In this document: positions 1 to 5,292 of the stretch, piece after piece
Numbering within the stretch: position 1 is the stretch's first letter
Layout: the number at the start of each line of letters is the position of its first letter
Assembly (NCBI GenBank): GCA_002746365.1
Contig: NVWZ01000008.1
Span: 1-14,046, forward strand
Direction: 5' to 3'
From: Thiotrichaceae bacterium
GTDB lineage: Bacteria > Pseudomonadota > Gammaproteobacteria > SZUA-229
DNA length: 14,046 nucleotides
Made by a program: the position numbers and the translations under genes
Notes under the pieces: generated by a model
Seen by the model: the letters and a program-made list of their open reading frames with translations, nothing else
The model's database searches: none
What the model was told of the DNA's origin: nothing

Positions 1-129
1 TACAAGACAGCTGAAACTGCTCATGCAGGTATATTTGAATATATTGAACTATTCTATAACAAGTTAAGACGACATTCTGCAAACGATTATGTCAGTCCAA
101 ATGAATTTGAACAACAGTACAACATTTAA
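1..129 (+). CDS. IS3-family transposase OrfB, C-terminal end (partial)
   Basis: Frame 1 is open from the first base to TAA at 127-129 and gives 42 residues. They include the segment IELFYNKLRRHSANDYVSPN, which matches the conserved C-terminus of IS3-family OrfB integrases (the usual form is a YN..RRH....SP..FE pattern after the catalytic Glu). The DDE catalytic core lies upstream, outside the window. The coding sequence ends directly at the terminal inverted repeat, as is normal for this family. Whether the missing part is intact cannot be judged. Confidence 0.8.
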   Translation, partial: YKTAETAHAGIFEYIELFYNKLRRHSANDYVSPNEFEQQYNI

Positions 130-157
130 CCGTGTCTACTTTTCGTGGGTAAGATCA
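1..157 (+). mobile_element. Right end of an IS3-family insertion sequence
   Basis: The left edge of the window cuts through an IS3-family element. Its last 129 bases encode the end of the OrfB transposase. Directly after the TAA stop, 130-157 reads as the terminal inverted repeat; on the other strand it begins TGATCTTACCCACGAAAAG and continues GTAGACACGG, the kind of end seen in many IS3-family elements (terminal TG...CA). The element stops only about 10 bases beyond the vapC stop codon, so its insertion probably removed or displaced the left boundary of the vapBC cassette. The left end lies outside the window, so target duplication cannot be checked. Confidence 0.75.
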
Positions 158-166
158 GTGTAAAAA

Positions 167-559
167 TCAACAAGCAGATTTCAGTCTTAAGTTATCTACA
201 AATGGTATAAAGTCTTTATCTGTAAACAGTAAAGGTAATTTGTTTTCTATACAGTAGGTAGCAATTATTACATCCGCTGTTTTTCTAATCGTAATCCCTT
301 TTTTCCTGAGTTTTCTAAAATTATTTGCGCTTTTAATCGCAAGCTCCTTACCTAATAGATCATGCACAGCTAATGACGTTAAAACATTTTTAGCGGCTTT
401 ATAGTCGGTATCACTCCTAAACCCTTGTAATACTTCAGCGAGTATAAGGTCGCCAATTACAACTTCTTCAAGTCCTAGTATCTCATTTAATTTATCCGTT
501 TCAGCATTGTCCACACCATTAAAAAAATTAATCCAAACACTTGAGTCAACCAAAATCAT
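167..559 (-). CDS. vapC: VapC-type PIN-domain toxin
   Basis: This 130-residue protein is a single PIN domain, the RNase fold of type II VapC toxins, which cleave tRNA or other RNA when freed from the antitoxin. The acidic metal-binding residues are visible: Asp5 in ILVDSSVWI, Glu42 in LAEVLQG, Asp96 in KTADVIIA and Asp114 in FTDKDF. The length is typical and the domain looks intact. The ATG start overlaps the upstream antitoxin stop by one base (TAATG), so translation is probably coupled. The gene ends about 10 bases from the end of an IS3-family element. With vapB it forms a cassette lying left of attC1 but reading against the attC direction. Family assignment is secure; RNA target and activity are inferred. 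Confidence 0.9.
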   Translation of the reverse strand: MILVDSSVWINFFNGVDNAETDKLNEILGLEEVVIGDLILAEVLQGFRSDTDYKAAKNVLTSLAVHDLLGKELAIKSANNFRKLRKKGITIRKTADVIIATYCIENKLPLLFTDKDFIPFVDNLRLKSAC

Positions 560-750
560 TATTTAGCTCTCATTTCTTCCAGGTTGCCTTCCCACTTTAA
601 CTTCCCTCTAAGTGCTCTTATAGAAGCTTGTTTATTTAATTTAATCAACGCCTTAAGTCCCAATTCAACGGCTTCTTTTTTAGTGCTTAAACCTGTTGCT
701 TTTAAAGCATCAGCCATTAAACTATCATCAATTTCAATATTTGTACGCAT
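559..750 (-). CDS. vapB: VapB-type antitoxin
   Basis: This 63-residue protein begins MRTNIEIDD, a beta-strand/helix start typical of VapB antitoxins with a ribbon-helix-helix-like DNA-binding N-terminus. The helical KKEAVELGLKALIKL segment follows. The basic C-terminal part (LRGKLKWEGN) is expected to wrap around VapC. I choose ATG at 748-750 rather than the in-frame TTG at 760-762 because GGAGAG lies at a normal ribosome-binding distance just upstream. The stop overlaps the vapC start. As antitoxin and likely autorepressor with VapC, it should bind the repeat-rich region directly upstream. Confidence 0.88.
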   Translation of the reverse strand: MRTNIEIDDSLMADALKATGLSTKKEAVELGLKALIKLNKQASIRALRGKLKWEGNLEEMRAK

Positions 751-762
751 CACGCTCTCCAA

Positions 763-800
763 TGTGTATAATTAATAATATGTGTACACATTGTAGCAAA
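763..800 (-). promoter_or_regulatory. Probable vapBC promoter/operator
   Basis: Directly upstream of vapB there is a perfect palindrome TGTGTACACA (781-790) and a partial copy TGTGTATA (763-770) spaced 18 bases away. The AT-rich DNA between them could hold the -10 element for leftward transcription, and TTGCTA on the minus strand (799-794) could act as a -35, although spacing to a good -10 is not ideal. Repeats of this kind are common targets of VapBC autoregulation. Function is inferred from position and symmetry. Confidence 0.45.
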
Positions 801-805
801 AAAGC

Positions 806-866
806 ACATAACAAGTCAATTAACGGCGACCGCGAAAAGCGCGTCGCGTTATTTCAAACGTTAGAG
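806..866 (+). repeat. Integron attC site 1 (59-base element)
   Basis: The 61 bases have the layout of an integron cassette recombination site. R'' is ACATAAC (806-812), then comes an AAGTCAATT L'' box, an imperfect hairpin, a TTATTTCAAA L' box and R' GTTAGAG (860-866). The central hairpin pairs AACG/CGTT, CGAC/GTCG and GCG/CGC, with two bulged bases on the left arm only, around an AAAAG loop. The outer boxes closely resemble those I recall for the aadA-type attC sites, which sets the orientation as plus. A nearly identical copy lies at 2628-2682. Cleavage would occur between G860 and T861. Confidence 0.8.
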
Positions 867-891
867 CTACTTAAAAACAAAAAAGGAAGTT

Positions 892-1011
892 ATGTTTTTA
901 TCTCCAACTCAAAACAGCGATTCAAGTAAAAACTTGTCATCAGGAATCAACCAGGGTCAATCATTGGTGGTACATACAAAGCATTGCGTACAAAACACAT
1001 ATGAGCCATAA
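892..1011 (+). pseudogene. Tiny cassette ORF (about 36 residues) interrupted by an IS
   Basis: A strong ribosome-binding sequence AAGGAAG (883-889) precedes ATG at 892, only about 30 bases after the attC1 R' box, which is the usual spacing of a cassette gene. The frame runs MFLSPTQNSDSSKNLS to CVQNT at codon 36 (997-999), then enters the IS1111-type element, adding Tyr-Glu-Pro before a TAA at 1009-1011. If the element is removed and the attC restored on the attC1 model, codon 37 becomes the TAA inside R''. The native product would then be 36 hydrophilic residues ending exactly in attC, as many cassette ORFs do. No known family is recognised and there is no signal peptide. The DNA structure is well supported; expression of the peptide is inferred. 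Confidence 0.5.
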
Positions 1012-1507
1012 CCCTGTCAACATGCACTAGTGTTTTTTTTCGGTTAATTGAATAACCAAAAAATAACCAATGAGCAAAGTCGACTACTTCATCTGTCATG
1101 GGTGCTGTTAAGTCAGTCGCTTACAGCAAACACATATAGAGAGTCTCTTACTGCGGTCTCACCGCTGCCTGTTTTTTTGCTTATCCATAAACAGCAACAG
1201 GGCTACTAGACATTCATCGGTTAACCTGGTGCTGGCACTATTCAAATAGGCGGGTTTAGGCAAGCACTGCCTACCCAGTTAGTTTCAGGCTCAGCTCAGG
1301 TGCCGCAGTTATGTACATGGGACTTTGTTCATTGTTTTTATGCACGCCAATGGGGCGTCTAATCAAATCGTCAGGCTCAAGGCTTGATGTAAAAACGGAT
1401 GGTTATCATGGCTAATAGCCAAGCGGTAGCATCGAGTTTTAAACACATTCAACCTGCTTTATTAAAAGCACTGTCCAGTTAGACGTCCAGCTCACCCCCT
1501 TGCGTGA
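1010..1507 (-). ncRNA. Non-coding end of the IS1111-type element, candidate bridge RNA
   Basis: About 500 bases between the transposase stop and the element end contain no supportable gene. IS110-family elements encode a structured bridge RNA in their long non-coding end, and in the IS1111 group this end lies downstream of the transposase, as here. Visible structure includes a strong hairpin at 1252-1276 (TAGGCA / TGCCTA, loop AGCAC, extended by GGG/CCC with a bulge) and several shorter GC-rich inverted repeats at about 1160-1450. AAACACATAT at 1128-1137 repeats the left insertion junction, and AAGTCA at 1110-1115 repeats part of the right flank. Start, end and strand of any RNA are not determined; the assignment rests on the family. 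Confidence 0.4.
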
Positions 1508-2551
1508 CTAACCTTTTAAAAATCGTTTTTCATCGAATACACTCTCGTTTTTTAACATGAAGTAGACACAGCGACCTAGTTTGTGCGCCAGCGCTGAAAG
1601 CGCTTTCGCTTTGCTCATGCGTTTTTGCAGTTTCAATAAATACTTTTGTGCTTTTTCATTGCCTCGCAAATAGAGAACGGCCGCTTCTGAGAATGCCCAC
1701 TTCAAATGCGCATTACCAATTTTATTACCTTGGGTACCGTAGGTTTTCCCTGCAGACTCGGCTTTGCATTTAACTAACCTGGCGTAGGAGGCAAACTTTT
1801 GCACCGACTCGAAACGATCGATGTCGCCGATTTCATAGATGATAGTGAGTGCCAGAATAGGTCCGATACCCCAGACACTTTTTAACAGATGAAAGTGGTT
1901 GGGTTTATGTTGTTTGGCTTGTTGCTGGATATACCATTCCACTTTACTTAACTGTTCAGCGTAGCAGTCTAGGATAACCATATCCAAATCAATATTTTTT
2001 TGTACGGACTGTTCTGAAAAGGTATTTCTCAGTTGCTGGCGTGCATCCTTGTTTTTCAGGTTCACTTTATTGGCTGGCAGATTGTATTGACTGGTGGTGT
2101 TAACAACGTGGGCTTTTAGGTCTGCGCCGTGTCGTACAATCTTCATACGGCGGCGCAGCAAATCACGGGTTGCCCGCATTTTCTTCGGGTAGACATACGC
2201 CAGCGGGAAATTACCACCTCGTATCAGGTTGGCAATTTTAAACGAATCAATCCGGTCATTTTTTGCTTTTCCGCCATGGATGGCTTTCATGTACAGGGCA
2301 TGGCCGAGGATGAAATCAACACCGATGTCTTCACAAAAGTCAGCAACCCAGTACCAGCAGTGCATGCATTCAACCCCAACGACGACATTGCCGATATAAG
2401 GTTCTAGCAGTTGCTGAAGTTTATCGGGTGAAGCGGATATCTCTTTATGCAGACAAGTCTTGCCTGCCTGGTCGATGATGCATACATAAAGTGATCGGGC
2501 GTGTAAATCGATTCCACAGTAGTATGGGTGTATGTTATTGTAGAAATTCAT
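1508..2551 (-). CDS. IS110/IS1111-family transposase (DEDD recombinase)
   Basis: This intact 347-residue transposase has the two-part layout of the family. The N-terminal RuvC-like DEDD domain shows Asp15 in CGIDLHA, Glu61 in GVECM, and Asp99 and Asp102 in KNDRIDS. The C-terminal Tnp_20 domain contains the helix-hairpin-like GIGPILALTIIYEIG (228-242) and then SYARLVKCKAESAGK, where Ser266 is the probable catalytic serine, followed by GNKIGNAHLKWAF. Length is normal and there are no frameshifts, so the element may still be active. GGAG lies 8 bases before the ATG. Only about 75 bases separate the start from the element end, while about 500 non-coding bases follow the stop, which favours the IS1111 group over the IS110 group proper. 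Confidence 0.9.
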   Translation of the reverse strand: MNFYNNIHPYYCGIDLHARSLYVCIIDQAGKTCLHKEISASPDKLQQLLEPYIGNVVVGVECMHCWYWVADFCEDIGVDFILGHALYMKAIHGGKAKNDRIDSFKIANLIRGGNFPLAYVYPKKMRATRDLLRRRMKIVRHGADLKAHVVNTTSQYNLPANKVNLKNKDARQQLRNTFSEQSVQKNIDLDMVILDCYAEQLSKVEWYIQQQAKQHKPNHFHLLKSVWGIGPILALTIIYEIGDIDRFESVQKFASYARLVKCKAESAGKTYGTQGNKIGNAHLKWAFSEAAVLYLRGNEKAQKYLLKLQKRMSKAKALSALAHKLGRCVYFMLKNESVFDEKRFLKG

Positions 2552-2627
2552 TGGGCTTTCTCCGTTTGGTTTGGTCGCCTTTCAGTTTAGCTCAGCGCTA
2601 ATCTGAAGGGGATGGCTCAATGAGTAT

Positions 2628-2682
2628 CAAGTCAATTAACGGCGACCGCAAAAAGCGCGTCGCGTTATTTCAAGCGTTGAAG
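2628..2682 (+). repeat. Integron attC site 2, right-hand part, split by an IS
   Basis: From CAAGTCAATT to R' GTTGAAG (2676-2682) this is a near copy of attC1, with four substitutions over the shared 55 or so bases. One of them weakens the top pair of the hairpin and two fall in the R' box. Its R'' half is missing here and is found instead at about 996-1001 (CACATA), on the far side of the IS1111-type element. Immediately to the right, the IS1182-family terminal repeat begins, so both sides of this site have been hit. Recombination at this site should be blocked or much reduced by the split of R'' from L''. Confidence 0.75.
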
Positions 2683-4110
2683 CTGTAGAAAAACCCTAAA
2701 AACGCAGTGATTTTGCTAAAATGGCTTATTCTAAAAAGGAGTCATGCCTATGCCAAACTTCATTCCTTACGACTATAACCAAAGCACTATGGTCGTCATT
2801 AATTTTGAAGATCAACTGCAACCAGGCACCTTTGAACATGCCATTAATTATCTTGTTGAGAATAAACTCGACCTGTCAGTTTGTTTTTCTGCCTACAATA
2901 ATGAAGACAATGGCCGCCCTGCATATAACCCAGCTATCTTATTAAAAATCATTTTATTTTCTTACTCAAAAGGCATTACCTCAAGTCGGGAAATTGAATA
3001 GTGCTGTATCAATAATATTATTTTTAAATCACTTTCTTGCGACACCGTTCCTCACTTCACCACTATTGCGGGTTTTGTTAGTAGTCGTACTGATGCCATT
3101 GAATCTATCTTTGAACAAATTCTTTTGACCTGCGATGATCAAGGGTTATTAGGACATGAACTCTTTGCCATCGATGGTTGCAAGATGCCTTCGAATGCCA
3201 GTAAAGAATACTCTGGTACCCTAAAAGAACTCGAACAAAAACGTGACAAGATGAAGAAGGCATCGTCGTGACGGCTGATACCGGTTTTGCAAATGAATCT
3301 AACATGGAATATTTATATAACAGTTATATTAATGCCATCATTCCAGACAACGCCTTTAGAAGTCGAGATAAGCGATTTAACGAACAAAAGAAAAGGTATG
3401 GCAAACGCTATCAAGATAAAGCAACAACGAATGCATCAAAATTATTCAGGGCAGAAGAGTTTAACTACCAGCCAATCAAGCAAACGTGCGTTTGCCCCAT
3501 GGGCAAAGAGATGTGGTTAAAAGTTAAAAGTAAAGACGGGCAAGGGAATGACAAAATATTTTTTGAAGGCAATATCACTGACTGTCGTGCTTGTACACAA
3601 CGCTATCGTTGTATGCGCAATCCGGCTTCTGCAGACAGTGCGAGTGGACACGGCAGGCAGGTCTCTTTTATTATCAACAAGAACAAGAAAAAGCGGACTT
3701 TTACCGACTGGATGAAAGAAAGAATAGACAGCAGTGAAGGTCGACAAATATATAGTCACCGCATGAGTGTCGTTGAGCCAGTGCTTGGTCATATCGGCAC
3801 GAACAAGACTTAACCGATTTAGTTTAAGGGGCAAAAAGAAGGTACAAGGGCAGTGGCAGCTGTTTTGTTTAGTTCATAATATTGAAAAGCTGGCTAATTA
3901 TGGACGGTTAATGCAGTAACTTTTTTGCAAAAAAACATACTGTGACGAGACTTGTGCCGTTGTACACAGCGTTCAAGATCAACAAGTGCACATGTTCTGC
4001 AGATGAGTGATAAAAACCACGCAAAAAATAAAAAGTATGGTAACTTATTATTGAGATAATAATTATGACCGGCTGGTGATTCAAGTGGTTTTCTTGGGTT
4101 TTTCTACAGC
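2682..4110 (+). mobile_element. Decayed IS1182-family element
   Basis: Perfect 15-base terminal inverted repeats, GCTGTAGAAAAACCC at 2682-2696 and its complement at 4096-4110, bound a broken transposase gene of the IS1182 family. The repeats continue imperfectly inward (TAAAAAC against GTTTTCTT). The span is about 1429 bp, shorter than intact members because of an internal deletion in the transposase gene. About 175 non-coding bases (3920-4095) lie between the gene and the right repeat, with no ORF of note. No target duplication is apparent in the flanks. The outermost G and C could belong to the target rather than the element. Confidence 0.8.
2744..3919 (+). pseudogene. IS1182-family transposase, broken by stop, deletion and frameshift
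   Basis: The protein starts MPNFIPYDYNQSTM, with the family's N-terminal domain (about 80 residues). There are three lesions. An in-frame TAG at 2999-3001 follows SREIE, where relatives have an aromatic residue before CC..N. A deletion near 3256-3262 joins KRDKMKK to IVVTADTGF out of frame and removes the segment normally found between the first two catalytic Asp residues. A 2-base loss near 3810 follows GTNK, after which the family C-terminus (LNRFSLRGKKK to NYGRLMQ) continues in another frame to TAA at 3917-3919. The likely DDE residues remain visible in LFAIDG, TADTG and VVEPVLG, but no functional transposase can be made. AAAAAGGAG lies upstream of the ATG. Confidence 0.88.
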
Positions 4111-4120
4111 CTCGTTATGT

Positions 4121-4390
4121 TTAAAATTGATCATAATGTCCGCCAATTGCGTAGATATAAATGTAATCTTTATCATACTTATATATAACACGATCTTTTT
4201 GGCTTATGCGACGAGACCACAAACCAGAGAGGTTGTGTTTTAATGGTTCAGGTTTTCCGGTTCCAGCTCGTGGGTCATCACGGAGCATTTCTTTTAATAA
4301 ACGGCAAAGCACTTTGTGTAGCTTTTTGTCTTTTAGCCTAAGTCCTTCATATGTAGTCCAGGTATTACCCTCAAATACCAGTGATCTCAT
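4121..4390 (-). CDS. yoeB: YoeB-family mRNA interferase toxin
   Basis: This 89-residue protein belongs to the Txe/YoeB branch of the RelE superfamily, ribosome-dependent RNases that cut mRNA in the A site. The signature KPEPLKHNLSGLWSRRI is present. The residues equivalent to E. coli YoeB Glu46, Arg65, His83 and Tyr84 appear as Glu48, Arg67, His85 and Tyr86. Length and C-terminus (HYDQF) are normal, so the toxin looks intact. It overlaps the antitoxin gene by 20 bases, with the antitoxin upstream, which implies coupled expression. The pair sits left of attC3 and reads against it, and the IS1182-family remnant ends about 10 bases beyond the stop codon. Activity is inferred from intact residues. 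Confidence 0.93.
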   Translation of the reverse strand: MRSLVFEGNTWTTYEGLRLKDKKLHKVLCRLLKEMLRDDPRAGTGKPEPLKHNLSGLWSRRISQKDRVIYKYDKDYIYIYAIGGHYDQF

Positions 4391-4643
4391 CTAGCTCTCC
4401 AGCAGTAGGCTTATATCCCTTATTTTTTGCATTTGTAGTAACTGAGGCTGCAATCTGCTTCATTAAGTCATTGTTTTGTAAAATATATAAGGTTTCTTGC
4501 TCACGCTCCCAGTCATCCGCACTTAAAATAACAAAATCATCACCACACCTGCGTGTAACCTTAAGAGGCAAGTGCTCTGTAACCACCTGTTCCACAAAGC
4601 TTTTTAAGTTTTCTCTAAATTTATTTACACTAATAGTATCCAT
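4371..4643 (-). CDS. yefM: YefM/Phd-family antitoxin
   Basis: This 90-residue antitoxin starts MDTISVNKFRENLKSF, the typical Phd/YefM N-terminal DNA-binding fold. The LPLKVTRRCGDDFVILSADDW segment ends the folded domain. A more polar C-terminus (residues about 60-90) is expected to bind and neutralise YoeB. I take ATG at 4641-4643 rather than the upstream GTG at 4650-4652, because GGTGAG lies 4 bases before the ATG and the protein then begins as its relatives do. The next gene, yoeB, overlaps its end. With YoeB it should repress its own promoter directly upstream. Confidence 0.9.
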   Translation of the reverse strand: MDTISVNKFRENLKSFVEQVVTEHLPLKVTRRCGDDFVILSADDWEREQETLYILQNNDLMKQIAASVTTNAKNKGYKPTAGELDEITGI

Positions 4644-4651
4644 TTCTCTCA

Positions 4652-4680
4652 CCTATATAACGTACCGTAATGCCGTACAT
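4652..4680 (-). promoter_or_regulatory. Probable yefM-yoeB promoter/operator
   Basis: Two GTAC cores (4662-4665 and 4675-4678) lie 13 bases apart within CGTACCGTAATGCCGTACAT just upstream of yefM. E. coli YefM-YoeB recognises TGTACA-type cores at about this spacing, so these are good operator candidates. On the minus strand, GTTATATAGG between the second core and the ribosome-binding site could supply a -10 element. No wet evidence is implied; the assignment is by analogy and position. Confidence 0.45.
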
Positions 4681-4693
4681 GGTAATGGCAAAG

Positions 4694-4780
4694 CCCTAAC
4701 AAGTCAATTAACGTGGACTCTCAGAATGCGTCTTTCGTTCTTCTAGCCCGCTGTGCAGCCAGTTATTTCAAACGTAATGT
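4694..4780 (+). repeat. Integron attC site 3, divergent
   Basis: R''-like CCCTAAC (4694-4700) is followed by AAGTCAATTAACG, identical to the left arm of attC1. The right arm GTTATTTCAAACGT (4762-4775) also matches attC1, ending in an R' box GTAATGT (4774-4780) that departs from the GTTRRRY consensus at its third base. The central part differs completely and is longer (about 50 bases). Only a short stem (AAC-TGG with CCA-GTT, one bulged G) is easy to see. The site separates the yefM-yoeB cassette from a lipoprotein cassette. The R' change suggests it may recombine poorly. Confidence 0.65.
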
Positions 4781-4817
4781 TTGTAAAATAAAATTCACGC
4801 TATCAACGAGGAGAGTT

Positions 4818-5059
4818 TTGCGTATAAAAAAGTAGCACTTTTAATATCTGCATCATTAGTTGGGTGCTCGGTAAATGAAGTTAGACCTAAAGCAGCACAT
4901 GTTGATATTGTGTATGAAAAACCCAACAAAACTAAATGTAAATTTGTCTGTGAAGTTGTTGGTTCGCAAGGTAATTGGTTTACTGGCGATTTCACGTCAA
5001 ACGAGGTGGCAATTACGTCGGTGACGTCCATTTCGAGTCCGCTGATTGCTGTGATGTAG
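4818..5059 (+). pseudogene. Truncated DUF4156-like lipoprotein cassette gene
   Basis: GAGGAG (4808-4813) precedes a TTG at 4818. The reading MRIKKVALLISASLVGC with a lipobox LVGC is obtained only if one A is added to the run of six at 4826-4831, so the gene carries a frameshift at its start. The mature part (KPNKTKCKFVCEVVGSQGNW, then FTGDFTSNE) resembles DUF4156 outer-membrane lipoproteins, common as cassettes in chromosomal integrons. Similarity ends near 5005. The remaining 18 or so codons to TAG at 5057-5059 are unrelated, and the family's ARN-LK--A--LGAN-type C-terminal half is missing. No attC follows, so the right end of this cassette was lost in a rearrangement. Family assignment is from memory of the pattern and moderately sure. 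Confidence 0.65.
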
Positions 5060-5285
5060 GTGTCGTATTCTTCCGTTATCCCTCCTTTGGCTATCAGTTC
5101 TGATAGTACGATATTGAATCGGTCGATCAGTAATGTTTGCTCAGTCGTCAGGGTGGTGGTATGTTTAATTAAAGCTGTTTTCAAACTACCATTGCAGCTT
5201 TAGACTTCTCTGGTGCGGCAATAAGTTCGTCTTCTTTACTTGCACTATCTTTTTCTGTGTTTTCAGATGATAAAAAAGAGGTGGT
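5010..5285 (-). pseudogene. Displaced fragment of an unrecognised two-gene operon
   Basis: On the minus strand, a frame ending at 5181-5183 gives a hydrophilic C-terminus (SSENTEKDSASKEDELIAA, then PEKSKAAMVV). Its TGA overlaps a TTG start at 5182-5184 that opens a second protein, MKTALIKHTTTLTTEQ to AISGLEMDVTDVIA, about 57 residues long. Beyond about 5010 that second frame continues only as the antisense of the lipoprotein remnant, and beyond about 5285 the first frame runs antisense-like through the end of the ScsD-like gene. Both therefore look like pieces of neighbouring genes joined here by recombination. The stop/start overlap suggests a real former operon. I do not recognise either protein. 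Confidence 0.4.
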
Positions 5286-5292
5286 GGAAAAT

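Larger units (their letters stand above)
1002..2627 (-). mobile_element. IS110/IS1111-type element inserted in attC2
   Basis: The element is about 1626 bp. It carries one DEDD transposase gene on the minus strand and a long non-coding tail downstream of it. Inverted repeats were found near the ends. TGAGCCATAACCCTGTCA reads inward from 1002 on the plus strand, and TGAGCCATCCCCTTCA reads inward from 2619 on the minus strand; the first 8 bases are identical. The right-hand copy is subterminal by 8 bases, as in the IS1111 group. The flanks are AAACACATA on the left and CAAGTCAATTAACGG on the right. Joined, they rebuild an attC like attC1 except for one missing A at the junction. Insertion in the R'' box matches the IS1111-attC group known to target cassette sites. 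Exact ends are inferred from that comparison to within a base or two. Confidence 0.78.

Noticed and set aside
696..929. A plus-strand 77-residue ORF spanning the vapB upstream region and attC1
   Set aside because: It runs antisense through vapB and through the attC; no ribosome-binding site or family resemblance.
1003..1012. GAGCCATAAC read as the R'' half of attC2, putting the IS boundary at 1012
   Set aside because: GAGCCAT here pairs with the inverted copy at the other end of the element (2612-2619), so it belongs to the IS. CACATA just before it matches the attC1 flank better.
1478..1484. GTTAGAC, a perfect R'-type box
   Set aside because: No L', L'' or R'' partner lies nearby and it falls inside the IS non-coding end, so it is a chance match.
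2129..2407. A plus-strand 92-residue ORF inside the IS1111-type transposase
   Set aside because: It is antisense to conserved DEDD-domain codons and has no independent support.
806..4780. The repeated 60-base units considered as a CRISPR array or REP elements
   Set aside because: There are only three copies, they are separated by genes and not by short spacers, and their box structure and orientation fit attC.
4795..5184. A 129-residue minus-strand ORF as a complete gene
   Set aside because: Its second half is only the antisense of the recognisable lipoprotein sequence; just the first 57 or so residues look like real coding sequence.
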